Assembly (NCBI RefSeq): GCF_016427605.1
Contig: NZ_JAELXQ010000010.1
Span: 59,525-123,524 of the forward strand
Source of the DNA: Ochrobactrum sp. Q0168
GTDB lineage: Bacteria > Pseudomonadota > Alphaproteobacteria > Rhizobiales > Rhizobiaceae
Reading direction: 5' to 3'
Length of the DNA stretch: 64,000 nucleotides
Below are positions 41,342 to 52,036 of this stretch, one piece after another (positions within the stretch are counted from its first letter, which is position 1; each line of letters opens with the position of its first letter). A model generated the notes under the pieces. That model was not told the origin of the DNA. It ran no database searches and worked only from the letters and a program-made list of their open reading frames with translations. Position numbers and translations under genes: made by a program.

Positions 41342-42973
41342 CTACGAACGTTCGAACACCAGTTCGCCTTCACGAATGGTGAGCATGCAATGCGTATCGT
41401 TGAGAATTTCCTCCGGTTTTGCCGTGAGCATATTGCGCGAGAAAACCGCAATATCAGCCACCTGCCCCGGCACCAGCTTGCCCTTGACCTTTTCAAGCTT
41501 CTGCGAGAAGGCGCCATATTCGGTATAGACCTGTAGGGCCTCCTCGATGGTCACGCGTTCGCGCGCATCCATGACCGTGCCCTTGGCCGTTTCCCGCGTC
41601 AGCATCGAATAGATGTTCGGATAAGGATTTGGGTGGCAGACCGGGGCGTCGCTTCCAGTCGCTGGCTTGAAGCCAAGATCCTTCCAAGTCTTGAGCGGGT
41701 AGCTCGAAAGCGCCCTCTCCTCGCCCAAAACTGAAATATAGGCATCCCCGAAATCATAGATGAAGACTTGCTGCGGACATGGATAAATGCCCGCCTTCTT
41801 CATGCGTTCATGCTGTTCCGGCGTTGAAAACCCGCAATGCTCAATGCGATGACGGCGGTTCGGGTCCGGATAAGCAGCCAGTGCCTTCTCATAAGCGGTG
41901 ATGAGCTGGCCGATGGCCGCATCGCCAATGGCATGGCAGGCCAGCTGATATCCCTTCTTATGGGCATCCAGCACCAGTGCTTCCAGCTCCGCATCCGGCA
42001 AGATCTGGACGCCGATATTATTGTCGTCGCCCAGATATGGTTTGCTCATCCAGGCTGTGCGGCCACCTGCGGAACCATCGAGGAATATCTTGACCGCGCC
42101 AACCGTCAGCATGTCATCGCCAACGCCGGAGACCAGTCCGGCCTCGTAGCATTTTTCGACGATTGAAGGGCCCGGGTCGCCCAGCAAAACCAGCCATGTG
42201 CGCACCGGCAAACGCTTTTGCAGCTTGGCAATGTTGTAGGCGCGAATTTCGTCGAAACCTGCAACCTGCCCGACCGCTGCATCCATGACGCTGGTAATGC
42301 CATAGGAAAGCAGCAGATTGCCTGCGGCCTCAATGGCTTCGATCATTTCTTCCGTGGTCGCAGTCGGGATCGCATTGCGAACTGCGCCTTGCGCATTTTC
42401 GGCAACCATGCCGGTCAGCACACCATTTTGCTGTTCGATCAGACCGCCATCGGGAACAGGCGAGTTTTCATCAATCCCTGCAAGCTCGAAAGCCTTCGAG
42501 TTGAAGATCGAAACGTGGCCGCAGGCGCGCACGAGCATCACAGGATGGTCTGGTGCAACTGCATCGAGTTCCGATTTATGGGGATGGCGACCAATATCCA
42601 GCTTGGTCTGATCGTAGCCGCGCGCCTTGATCCAGGTGCCCGGAGGAACAGAAGCCGCCTTTTCGCGGATTGCATTCAGCAGACTTTCCAGCGTAGGCGC
42701 GGCATGGGCTGTTGCATCAAGCCATTTGAGCGTCAGCCCGACCGATATCAGATGAAGATGAGCATCGTTCAGTCCCGGTGTGGCGAAACGCCCTTTCAGA
42801 TCGATCAGCCGTGTCTTGTTGCCCTTGAGGCCCCAGACCTCATCTTTCGTGCCGGTGGCCAGTACCTTGCCTTGCCAGATTGCCAGGGCTTCAACTGTGC
42901 CCTCTTCATATCCACACCAGATCGTGCCGTTATAAAGTATAGTATCGGCACGCAATTCGGGCATTACAGACAT
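41342..42973 (-). CDS. Amidohydrolase, YtcJ/NfdA-like
   Basis: This 543-residue amidohydrolase-superfamily protein has the YtcJ domain order: LKGRFATPGLNDAHLHL with the metal HxH pair near residue 70, KIFLDGSAGGRTAWMS, the HAIGDAA metal His, RRHRIEHCGF and ATGSDAPVCHPNP with the final metal Asp. It probably hydrolyses an amide or formamide. There is no signal peptide. It is the first gene of the minus-strand transporter operon (42973 to 35854), so it most likely degrades the imported compound. The substrate is unknown. Confidence 0.88.
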   Translation of the reverse strand: MSVMPELRADTILYNGTIWCGYEEGTVEALAIWQGKVLATGTKDEVWGLKGNKTRLIDLKGRFATPGLNDAHLHLISVGLTLKWLDATAHAAPTLESLLNAIREKAASVPPGTWIKARGYDQTKLDIGRHPHKSELDAVAPDHPVMLVRACGHVSIFNSKAFELAGIDENSPVPDGGLIEQQNGVLTGMVAENAQGAVRNAIPTATTEEMIEAIEAAGNLLLSYGITSVMDAAVGQVAGFDEIRAYNIAKLQKRLPVRTWLVLLGDPGPSIVEKCYEAGLVSGVGDDMLTVGAVKIFLDGSAGGRTAWMSKPYLGDDNNIGVQILPDAELEALVLDAHKKGYQLACHAIGDAAIGQLITAYEKALAAYPDPNRRHRIEHCGFSTPEQHERMKKAGIYPCPQQVFIYDFGDAYISVLGEERALSSYPLKTWKDLGFKPATGSDAPVCHPNPYPNIYSMLTRETAKGTVMDARERVTIEEALQVYTEYGAFSQKLEKVKGKLVPGQVADIAVFSRNMLTAKPEEILNDTHCMLTIREGELVFERS

Positions 42974-43031
42974 TCAGCGATCCCCTCCCTAAGTCACCGC
43001 TTTCATAGAACTAATGAGCAGAGTTCCATTG

Positions 43032-43166
43032 ATGGATCAACCGTTCAAGCCGTGGATTTTGCAAATTATGTGGGAGCAACTTGAGCAAATTGACGAATTC
43101 ACCGACGGTTCGCCGAAACCGCTGACGTGCCTGACACTTCACCCTCCGGCAAAGGAAGCTGGCTGA
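43032..43166 (+). pseudogene. Possible relic of a Zn-dependent amidohydrolase N-terminus
   Basis: A 44-codon frame in a 311-bp gap reads LEQIDEFTDGSPKPLTCLTL and HPPAKEAG before a TGA. This resembles the first helix and TxLxLxPAxxxA segment of M20-type N-carbamoyl-amino-acid or allantoate hydrolases, after which homology stops. No ribosome binding site is evident. It may be a decayed remnant or chance; the remainder of 42974-43284 holds only the gdhA terminator. Confidence 0.25.
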
Positions 43167-43251
43167 TGATCACCGATATTTTCGCGGGGGAGGAGGCGGG
43201 CGCACTCGGACATAAGAAATCGTCCGTTATGAGCAGCGCTGAAAAGTTGAA

Positions 43252-43273
43252 GGCGGAGCCTTTTGGCTCCGCC
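43252..43273 (-). terminator. gdhA terminator
   Basis: GGCGGAGCC and GGCTCCGCC form perfect 9-bp arms with a four-base loop, 12 bp after the gdhA stop on the minus strand. The minus-strand sequence that follows is TTCAACTTTTC, a moderate T-rich tail. Confidence 0.75.
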
Positions 43274-43284
43274 CTCTTGTTTGA

Positions 43285-44679
<1,395 letters not shown>

Positions 44680-44906
44680 CTAGAATAATTTTTGATCAAT
44701 TTGAATAAGCATTAAGCACTATTTGTGCGCAATAAGCGAGGACACCCTCTTTCCAACCACCATGCGCCTGAAATTACGCCACACAAAAAGATCCAGCATC
44801 ATAAGAAGCAATATTATCGGGCAATTGAGTAAAAAATAGTCAGCTTAAAGTTACAACAGTAATCATTTCAAGTGCGCGACTTTATGGCTTCGGTAACAGT
44901 CGTGTG

Positions 44907-44930
44907 GGCGCGGTTTATGGTAACCGCGCC
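44907..44930 (-). terminator. Hairpin after the VOC-family gene
   Basis: GGCGCGGTT and AACCGCGCC form 9-bp arms, 26 bp downstream of the VOC gene's stop on the minus strand. There is no clear T-run on that strand. The rest of the 44677-44956 gap is AT-rich and shows nothing else. Confidence 0.5.
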
Positions 44931-44956
44931 TTGAATTCTTTACGGCCAGAAAACGC

Positions 44957-45817
44957 CTATCGTTCCGAAAATTCCAATACTGTGCCGCTCGCCTTCTCCG
45001 GCAAAACAGCCACACCTGCTGATGTCGGCACAAAGGAAACGCCATGTGCGGTCAGTGCAGCACGCGCTTTATCCAGTGAACTCACCCGAATGCGCAAGGC
45101 TGCGAAAGCACTGGCAGGTGTTTTGTCCAAATCGACATCCGGGTAAAGCGACAACGCTTTCTCGCGATCCAGAACCAGCAGATCGGCGGAGTTCGGCCCG
45201 GTCAGAACCTTCCATACGCCATCGTGCTCAACCGCTTTCCCGGCCTTGAAAAGAGGAGCAAAACCTTTCGCAGATGTTTCAGGGTCGGTCGCGATGATAA
45301 CGATAGCCGAGAGACCGATAGCACCATTTTCATGTTCGATCAGCTCCCGCAGCCAGACCGTTTCGCGGGTCTTATGCTGACACATGAAAACCATGCCCTG
45401 CGGAACTTCGCTATCGGCAAAAGAGACTGTTTCGAACGCTGCGACGCCCGCGCCGCCACCCGGCAGTTGCACCGGGCGCTGGAATGCGCCAACTTCGCCC
45501 GTCGCTATATCGAGTTCTGCAAGCGCCGCCTTTGCCTCACGGGCATTGTCGATCCGGCAGGCAATTGCATGCAGGCCTTCGCCTTGCGCGGCCAGTTTCT
45601 CGCGCTGGTGCAGATTACCCGGCGTTTCGGCAACGATCCCCAGAAGCTCGAAATAATCTTCCGGAAACATGATCGTGTAATTGCCGGTGCCTTTTTCCTT
45701 GCTGTGAAGCCCGCGCGGACTCAGCGTGAATCCGAAGCGACGGTATTGCTCGGCACTTTTCTCCAGATCGTTAACCAGCAGAAAAACGTGGTCGACGCCT
45801 TTTACCGGGTGAGACAT
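44957..45817 (-). CDS. VOC-family (glyoxalase-like) protein
   Basis: This 286-residue protein has two vicinal-oxygen-chelate repeats: VKGVDHVFLLVNDLEKSAEQYRRFG at the start and a second module from about 165. The EDYFELLGIV and GTVLEFSER segments carry the acidic ligands expected near each repeat. It matches the glyoxalase_3-like group (PF13468 type), of mostly unknown substrate. It lies upstream of no obvious partner; an SDR gene 45 bp before it on the same strand may be co-transcribed. Confidence 0.75.
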   Translation of the reverse strand: MSHPVKGVDHVFLLVNDLEKSAEQYRRFGFTLSPRGLHSKEKGTGNYTIMFPEDYFELLGIVAETPGNLHQREKLAAQGEGLHAIACRIDNAREAKAALAELDIATGEVGAFQRPVQLPGGGAGVAAFETVSFADSEVPQGMVFMCQHKTRETVWLRELIEHENGAIGLSAIVIIATDPETSAKGFAPLFKAGKAVEHDGVWKVLTGPNSADLLVLDREKALSLYPDVDLDKTPASAFAALRIRVSSLDKARAALTAHGVSFVPTSAGVAVLPEKASGTVLEFSER

Positions 45818-45862
45818 GTGGAGTTTCCTTTTTTCATAAAATCAGATGCTTGGAATGGAGGC

Positions 45863-46621
45863 TTATTTCTTTGTGGGCGCCAGCACAATCTCATGAATTG
45901 TGACCTTCGGATTCATATTGGCGACATAGAGTGCAGTTTCGGCCATATCCTCCGGCTGAATGACGTCATCCATACGTGCCGGATCAAAACCCGGACGGCG
46001 GGCCAGAAGCGGAGTCGCCACCTCACCGGGACAAAGCACCGTGGACCGAATACCGTTTTGTCCTTCTTGCGCGTTCAGGCTCGCACTCAGATCGTTGAGC
46101 GCGTGTTTGGAGGCGCCATAGGGCACGCCGCCAGCCGGTGACGAAAAACGACCCGCCCATGACGATGTATGGATCATCAGACCGCCGCCCTGTGCGCGCA
46201 TCGGCGCCAGCGCGGCTGCGATCACATTGATCGCGCCCTTGATATTGATGTCGATGACATCGTCCCATGAATCGAAATCGATATCCGACCAGCTGCGGCG
46301 CGGAATATTAAGCCCTGCATTGTTGCAGACCACATCGAGACTCCCGGCCCATTCGACAATCGCTTCGGCAGTATCCGTCATCGCCTTGCGGTCGAGCACA
46401 TCCGCCGGAAATATCCGGGCTTCACCACCGGCGGATGTTATTTCATCCGCGATGATGGCCAGCGCTTCCGCCTTCCGGCCCGTCAAGGCCACCGGCCAGC
46501 CTTCGCTTCCAAACCGTCGCGCCATCGCAGCGCCAATCCCCGATCCGGCACCTGTAATCCAGACTGCACCAGGCTTGATTTTGCCCGCATTTTCGCTCGA
46601 GTCGGGAGAAATCTGGTTCAT
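45863..46621 (-). CDS. Short-chain dehydrogenase/reductase
   Basis: This 252-residue classical SDR oxidises or reduces a small carbonyl or alcohol with NAD(P). It has WITGAGSGIGAAMARRFG (cofactor loop), NNAGL, and the catalytic YGASKHAL segment with a serine earlier at HTSSWAG. The start at 46621 has GGAG about 6 nt upstream; an earlier TTG pair is not used. It faces away from the second peptide-type operon with a 247-bp divergent region. The substrate is unknown. Confidence 0.85.
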   Translation of the reverse strand: MNQISPDSSENAGKIKPGAVWITGAGSGIGAAMARRFGSEGWPVALTGRKAEALAIIADEITSAGGEARIFPADVLDRKAMTDTAEAIVEWAGSLDVVCNNAGLNIPRRSWSDIDFDSWDDVIDINIKGAINVIAAALAPMRAQGGGLMIHTSSWAGRFSSPAGGVPYGASKHALNDLSASLNAQEGQNGIRSTVLCPGEVATPLLARRPGFDPARMDDVIQPEDMAETALYVANMNPKVTIHEIVLAPTKK

Positions 46622-46679
46622 CAACAAGCTCCATCGTAGAAAATCGACATTTATTAGCGCATAGAGTGCGGGAAATTAT

Positions 46680-46736
46680 ACTAATTTTACCGCCTAAATT
46701 AGTTTATCTTGACAATTAATCTGCGGATTCTAGCAT
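46680..46736 (+). promoter_or_regulatory. Divergent operator and promoter before the second peptide operon
   Basis: ACTAATTT and AAATTAGT are perfect 8-bp arms (46680-46687 and 46696-46703). Directly after, TTGACA (46709-46714) and TAGCAT (46731-46736) with 16-bp spacing form a sigma70-like promoter pointing to the binding-protein gene at 46869. The palindrome overlaps the likely divergent promoter for the SDR gene. No regulator is adjacent. Confidence 0.5.
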
Positions 46737-46868
46737 ACCAGTGCTTGCGTGCAATAATGCCCCTGAGGCGAAGCTTTAAAGAGCGTTTTCAGGGGCTTGA
46801 ACAATATCGGGTCGTGCGGGAAAAGAGGCCTGAAAGCCCTCCCTCAACGTCCTTTAGGGGAACACAGA

Positions 46869-48455
46869 ATGCATATCAGAAAAGCTGGCCTTGGCCTGTT
46901 TCTCGCAGCGTTTTCGCTTGCTACGGCGTCATCCCACGCCGAAGAAGTAAAGCGCGGCGGCACAGTCATCGTCCATATGAATACCGAGCAGGGCGTACTC
47001 AACCCTGCGCTTCGCGCCTCCACCGGCGTTTACCAGATCACCGGTCGCATCATGGAGCCGCTGATCGACCGCACTTACGAGGGCTACGTGCCGGTTCTGG
47101 CAACAAGTTGGTCTTCCTCGGAAGACGGCAAGGCCATTACCTTTAAGCTGCGCGAAAACGTGCGCTGGCACGACGGCCAGCCATTCACCTGCGATGACGT
47201 TTCGTTCAGCGCGATGAATCTCTGGAAGAAGCTGCTCAACTATTCGACGACGCTTCAGGCTAATCTTGAAGCAGTCGACTGCACCGATCCGCATACCGCC
47301 GTGTTCCGCTATTCCAAGCCGATGCCGCTGGAATTGCTGGTCGCTGCGATGCCGGATCTCGGTCATCCGGTACCGAAGCATCTCTATGAAGGCACCGATA
47401 TTCTGAAGAACAAGTACAATTCCGCGCCGGTCGGCACGGGCCCGTTCAAGTTCGTCGAATATGAGCGCGGCCAGCACATCATAGCCGAACGCAATGATGA
47501 TTATTGGCGCGGCAAGGAATATCCTTACCTCGACCGCATCATCTGGCGTTTCATGCCGGACAAGGCAGCGGCAGCGGCAGCACTTGAAGCTGGCGAAATG
47601 ATGGAAACCGCCTTCAACGGTATTTCCATGTCGGATACCGAGCGCCTCCAAAAGGATGGCCGTTTCGACACCGGCACCAAGGGTTTCGAAAACAACGTCG
47701 CCCACTCGACCATCGAGTTCAACCTGCGCAATCCGATCCTTGCCAATCTGAAGGTCCGTCAGGCGATCTATCACGCTCTCGACATCGACTTTGCGATCAA
47801 GACGATCATGCGCGGCTACGCCAAGCCGGGCCGTGGCCCGATCCCGAGCGCTGGCGGTGCAAATTACACCGATCAAGTGCAGACCTATCCTTATGATGTC
47901 GAAAAGGCCAAGAAGCTGCTCGACGAAGCTGGGTATCCCGTCAAAGAAAACGGCATACGCTTCAAGCTGCGTCATCGTCCGGCGCCATGGGGCGAATATA
48001 CGCAGCTCTGGGCTGAATATTATGCACAGGCCATGAAGGAAGTCGGCATTGACGTCGAAATCCTGACCAATGACGCACCGGGCTTCCTGAATGGCGTCTA
48101 TCGCGATCACGACTTCGACACGGCAAGCGGCTGGCACCAGTTCCGTTCCGATCCGGCTGTTTCCACCACCGTCTGGCTGCGCTCCGGCGCTCCGGTCGGC
48201 ACGGCATGGTCCAACCAGTTCGACTATAAGTCTGACGAAATGGACAGCCTAATTGACAAGGCTGCGAGCGAGCTCGACCCGGCTAAGCGCGCCGATCTCT
48301 ATCATCAGATTCAGCAGCTTGAGATGAAGGACCTGCCAGTCATCTTCGCCATCGAACATCCGTTCGTCGGCGTGACGAATAAGGTTCTCAAGAACCACCA
48401 CAACACACCGCGGTGGGATTCATCCAGCTGGTACGATCTCTGGATCGACCAATAA
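46869..48455 (+). CDS. Peptide-type ABC binding protein (SBP_bac_5)
   Basis: This 528-residue protein has a signal peptide (cut near SSHAEE, about 23) and family-5 motifs VKRGGTVIVHMNTEQGVLNP, VRWHDGQPFTCDDVSFSAMN and NLRNPILANLKVRQAIYHAL. It is the ligand-binding subunit of the transporter encoded downstream. The start at 46869 follows AGGGG by about 9 nt; an upstream in-frame codon at 46797 gives no signal peptide. The ligand is probably a modified amino acid or peptide, judging from the hydrolase genes at the end of the operon. Confidence 0.88.
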   Translation: MHIRKAGLGLFLAAFSLATASSHAEEVKRGGTVIVHMNTEQGVLNPALRASTGVYQITGRIMEPLIDRTYEGYVPVLATSWSSSEDGKAITFKLRENVRWHDGQPFTCDDVSFSAMNLWKKLLNYSTTLQANLEAVDCTDPHTAVFRYSKPMPLELLVAAMPDLGHPVPKHLYEGTDILKNKYNSAPVGTGPFKFVEYERGQHIIAERNDDYWRGKEYPYLDRIIWRFMPDKAAAAAALEAGEMMETAFNGISMSDTERLQKDGRFDTGTKGFENNVAHSTIEFNLRNPILANLKVRQAIYHALDIDFAIKTIMRGYAKPGRGPIPSAGGANYTDQVQTYPYDVEKAKKLLDEAGYPVKENGIRFKLRHRPAPWGEYTQLWAEYYAQAMKEVGIDVEILTNDAPGFLNGVYRDHDFDTASGWHQFRSDPAVSTTVWLRSGAPVGTAWSNQFDYKSDEMDSLIDKAASELDPAKRADLYHQIQQLEMKDLPVIFAIEHPFVGVTNKVLKNHHNTPRWDSSSWYDLWIDQ

Positions 48456-48463
48456 GCGATACC

Positions 48464-48491
48464 AACCGCTGCCGGTCACCCGGCAGCGGTT
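48464..48491 (+). other. Intercistronic hairpin after the binding-protein gene
   Basis: AACCGCTGCCGG and CCGGCAGCGGTT form perfect 12-bp arms around TCAC, 8 bp after the binding-protein stop and 48 bp before the permease start. There is no T-run beyond it. It is the strongest of three such structures in this window. Confidence 0.7.
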
Positions 48492-48539
48492 CACGAGTTT
48501 TAGAATGATGACTATGAATATCATGCAGGATAATCCGCA

Positions 48540-49523
48540 ATGTCCCTGCCCCCAATCCTGACCTTTGCGTTGCGTCGCATTTTGCAGGCAATCCCGGTCA
48601 TCCTTCTCATCATGATCGGGGCGTTTCTGCTGATCAAGCTTGCGCCGGGCGACACGGTTGACGCGCTCGTTGGCGACATGGGCGGTGCTGACCCGCAATT
48701 CGTGGCCAATCTGCGCACCGAATATGGCCTCGACCAACCGGTCTGGGTGCAGCTGTGGATTTATATGACCAAGCTGGCACGGTTTGATTTCGGCTGGTCC
48801 TACGTCTATGAACTGCCCGTGCTGGACGTGCTGATGGCGCGTCTCGTGCCGACGCTTCTGCTTATGCTTTCTTCCCTGTCGGTCGCCTTCATTTTCGGCA
48901 TCGCGCTTGGCGCTTTCGCAGCGCGCAAGGCCTATTCGCTGACCGACAATGTCATCTCCACGCTCGGCCTTGTCTTCTATGCAATGCCAAGCTTCTTCCT
49001 CAGCCTCATCCTGATGTTCATCTTTTCCGTCAAGCTGGGCTGGCTGCCCGTGGGCGGTTACAAGACGCTTGGCGGTTTTTACACCGGCTGGAAGAATGTC
49101 TGGGATATTGCGGTACATCTCGTCATGCCGACGACGGCGCTTTCGCTGATCTATCTCGCCTTCTACATGCGACTGATGCGCACAAGCGTGCTCGAAGTGG
49201 CCGATCTTGATTATGTCCGCACGGCCCGCGCCAAGGGAGCCAGCGGCGCAAGGCTGATGTTCCATCACATCATGCGCAACGCATTCTTGCCCGTCGTGAC
49301 GCTACTGGGCCTCCAGTTTTCCACCGTGCTCGGCGGCTCGGTTGTGATCGAGACAATCTTCTCGCTGCCCGGCCTTGGCCAGCTTGCCTATACATCGGTG
49401 ATCAAGCGCGACCTCAACACGCTGATGGGCATCATCTTTCTGTGCTCGGTGCTGGTGGTGATCGTGAATTTCATCACCGATCTCATCTATGCGCGGCTTG
49501 ATTCCAGGATCGAACTGTCATGA
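48540..49523 (+). CDS. ABC permease, DppB-like
   Basis: This 327-residue permease has six helices, begins with LTFALRRILQAIPVILLIM and carries the EAA loop YVRTARAKGASGARLMFHHI plus FSLPGLGQLAYTSVIKRD. It pairs with the next gene, whose start overlaps its stop. It transports the ligand delivered by the preceding binding protein. Confidence 0.9.
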   Translation: MSLPPILTFALRRILQAIPVILLIMIGAFLLIKLAPGDTVDALVGDMGGADPQFVANLRTEYGLDQPVWVQLWIYMTKLARFDFGWSYVYELPVLDVLMARLVPTLLLMLSSLSVAFIFGIALGAFAARKAYSLTDNVISTLGLVFYAMPSFFLSLILMFIFSVKLGWLPVGGYKTLGGFYTGWKNVWDIAVHLVMPTTALSLIYLAFYMRLMRTSVLEVADLDYVRTARAKGASGARLMFHHIMRNAFLPVVTLLGLQFSTVLGGSVVIETIFSLPGLGQLAYTSVIKRDLNTLMGIIFLCSVLVVIVNFITDLIYARLDSRIELS

Positions 49524-50395
49524 CGTCCCAGGACCTTTCCTTCATCCGCCCACAGGTCTCCCGCACAAAAGTTCTGTGGCAGCGTTTCAGTCGCAACCGC
49601 GCCGCCGTGCTCGGCCTCGTCCTTTTCGTCGCCGTGGTTCTAATTGCCCTATTGGCCGATGTCATTGCACCCGGCGACCCGTTGCGCCGCGCTGGCGATC
49701 CGCTTGTATGGCCCTTCATCAATGCTGCAATGCCACTCGGGACGGATCAGCTCGGGCGTGACATCATGGCCGGCATAGTCCATGGCGCGCGCATTTCCTT
49801 GCTGATTGGCGTGGTCGCGACCCTGATCTCTATCATCATCGGCATCGTCATTGGTGCGCTCGCTGGCTATTATGGCGGCTGGGTGGATGACGTTCTTATG
49901 CGCGTCACCGAAGCCTTTCAAACTGTGCCAAGCTTCGTGCTGCTTCTGACGCTGGTGGCAATCTTCGGCTCTTCCATCGAGAATATCATTATCTGCATCG
50001 GTATCGTGTCATGGACCGCGCCTGCGCGCATGGTGCGTGCCGAATTTCTAGCGCTGCGCAAGCGCGAATTCATCGACGCGGCGCGCAATCTGGGTGTCGG
50101 CAATATGTCGATCATCTTCCGCGAAATCCTGCCGAACGCGCTGCCGCCGGTGATCGTATTCGCATCTGTGGTGATGGCTACCTCTATCCTGATGGAAAGC
50201 GCGCTCGCCTTTCTCGGCCTCGGTGATCCGAACTATGCAAGCTGGGGCAATATGATCGGCCAAGGCCGCGCTGTGCTGCGCACCGACTGGTTCTGCTCGG
50301 TCATTCCAGGCATCGCCATTCTGCTCACCGTTCTTTCCTTTAGCCTGCTCGGTGAAGGACTGAACGACGCGCTCAATCCGAGGCAGAAGAAATAA
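49520..50395 (+). CDS. ABC permease, DppC-like
   Basis: This 291-residue permease has the DppC hallmarks LGTDQLGRDIMAGIVHGARI and the EAA loop FIDAARNLGVGNMSIIFREI. The start overlaps the previous stop by four bases, and its stop shares one base with the ATPase start (TAATG). It is the second half of the membrane channel. Confidence 0.9.
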   Translation: MTSQDLSFIRPQVSRTKVLWQRFSRNRAAVLGLVLFVAVVLIALLADVIAPGDPLRRAGDPLVWPFINAAMPLGTDQLGRDIMAGIVHGARISLLIGVVATLISIIIGIVIGALAGYYGGWVDDVLMRVTEAFQTVPSFVLLLTLVAIFGSSIENIIICIGIVSWTAPARMVRAEFLALRKREFIDAARNLGVGNMSIIFREILPNALPPVIVFASVVMATSILMESALAFLGLGDPNYASWGNMIGQGRAVLRTDWFCSVIPGIAILLTVLSFSLLGEGLNDALNPRQKK

Positions 50396-52032
50396 TGACC
50401 GCCGCACCTGTTCTCGAAATCAGCAATCTCCAAATCGCGCTTCCGAAGGGCGCCGACCGTCCTTATGCCCTGCAGGACCTGACACTGACCATTAATCCCG
50501 GCGAAATCGTCTGCCTCGTCGGTGAAAGCGGCTCCGGCAAGTCGCTTTCCGCAGGCGCGATCATGCGCCTTTTACCGGAACCGCATGTGCGCGTGACCCA
50601 TGGCACGATCAGGCTTGAAGGCACCGATCTTTATTCGCTTTCCGAAGCGGAGATGAAAAAGCTGCGCGGTGATCGCATCGGCATGATCTTTCAGGAGCCG
50701 ATGACTGCGCTCAACCCGCAGAAAACAGTTGGCTGGCAGATCGACGAAGTGCTGCGCCTGCATACCAAACTTGGCCGCAAGGAACGCCGTGCCGCCGTGC
50801 TGGACATGCTGGCAGAAGTGAAAATTCCCGATCCGGAATCCGCCTACAACGCCTATCCGCATCAGATTTCCGGTGGACAGCGCCAGCGCGTGATGATCGC
50901 CATGGCGCTGATCCTGAAACCGCGTCTCATCATCGCCGACGAACCGACTACAGCGCTCGACGTGACCACGCAGGCGCAAATCCTGAAACTGATCCGCGAT
51001 CTGCAACGCGAGCATGACACGGGTATTCTTTTCATCACGCATGATTTTGGCGTGGTGGCGGAAATCGCCGATCGCGTCGCGGTGTTGCGCCTCGGCGAAC
51101 TGGTCGAGCAAGGCCCGGCTAATGAGGTGTTGAACCATCCCCAGCATCCTTACACGAAGGCGCTGATTGCTTCAGTTCCAGCGCTCACACCGCCCGAAAC
51201 GAAGACATTAGTTGAAGCACAGCCGATCATTCTCAAGGCAAGCGCTTTACGCAAGACATTCAAGGCGCGGGGCGGATTGCTCACAGGCAAACGCAGCGCC
51301 GTATCCGCCGTAAAGGATCTTTCATTCGAACTGCGTCAGGGCGAAACACTTGGCGTCGTTGGGGAAAGCGGCTCGGGCAAGACGACAGTTTCGCGCATCG
51401 TTACGCGCCTGCTGGAAGCAGATAGTGGCAAGGTTGATGTGAACGGCAAAGATTTTCTGAGTGCAAGCCCGCGTGAATTACGCGCCATGCGGAAAGATAT
51501 CCAGATGGTCTTTCAGGACCCGATGGCCTCACTCAACCCGCGCCGCCGTGTCGTGGACCTCATCGCACAGGGCCCTATCGTCCACGGTGTACCGAAGGCT
51601 GAGGCGCACGCGAAGGCACGGGAACTGCTGGAACTGGTCGAGCTTTCGCCTGCCGCCGCCGACCGTTTTCCGCATGAGTTTTCGGGCGGGCAGCGTCAGC
51701 GCATCGGCATTGCGCGTGCACTCGCTTTAGAACCGCGCATCATCGTCGCGGACGAACCTGTCTCAGCACTCGATGTTTCAGTACAGGCGCAGGTTCTGCG
51801 GCTTCTGGCAGACTTGCGCGAACGGCTGAACCTGTCGCTACTGTTCGTCACGCATGATCTGCGCGTCGCAGCCCAGCTTTGCGACCGCATCATCGTCATG
51901 TCCAAGGGCGAGATCGCTGAAACTGGCCCAACGGCTGAAGTTTTCGCCAATCCTCGCCACGAATACACACAGCGCCTGCTTGCCTCCATCCCCGGCAAAA
52001 ACTGGACGCCACCTCGTTTTGAAACCGCGTGA
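50395..52032 (+). CDS. Fused dipeptide-type ABC ATPase (two ATP-binding domains)
   Basis: This 545-residue protein contains both ATP-binding domains of the transporter in one chain, instead of the two genes seen in the 35854-37813 copy. Domain 1 has [40 protein letters not shown] and [10 protein letters not shown]. Domain 2 has [40 protein letters not shown] and [10 protein letters not shown]. Both are therefore intact. This fused form resembles GsiA or YejF. It is followed after four bases by the oxidoreductase gene. Confidence 0.92.
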   Translation: MTAAPVLEISNLQIALPKGADRPYALQDLTLTINPGEIVCLVGESGSGKSLSAGAIMRLLPEPHVRVTHGTIRLEGTDLYSLSEAEMKKLRGDRIGMIFQEPMTALNPQKTVGWQIDEVLRLHTKLGRKERRAAVLDMLAEVKIPDPESAYNAYPHQISGGQRQRVMIAMALILKPRLIIADEPTTALDVTTQAQILKLIRDLQREHDTGILFITHDFGVVAEIADRVAVLRLGELVEQGPANEVLNHPQHPYTKALIASVPALTPPETKTLVEAQPIILKASALRKTFKARGGLLTGKRSAVSAVKDLSFELRQGETLGVVGESGSGKTTVSRIVTRLLEADSGKVDVNGKDFLSASPRELRAMRKDIQMVFQDPMASLNPRRRVVDLIAQGPIVHGVPKAEAHAKARELLELVELSPAAADRFPHEFSGGQRQRIGIARALALEPRIIVADEPVSALDVSVQAQVLRLLADLRERLNLSLLFVTHDLRVAAQLCDRIIVMSKGEIAETGPTAEVFANPRHEYTQRLLASIPGKNWTPPRFETA

Positions 52033-52036
52033 AGCC

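Noticed and set aside
46929..48137. 402-codon frame on the minus strand opposite the binding-protein gene
   Set aside because: It is a shadow of the plus-strand gene; the protein has no recognisable motif, while the plus-strand frame has a signal peptide and family motifs.
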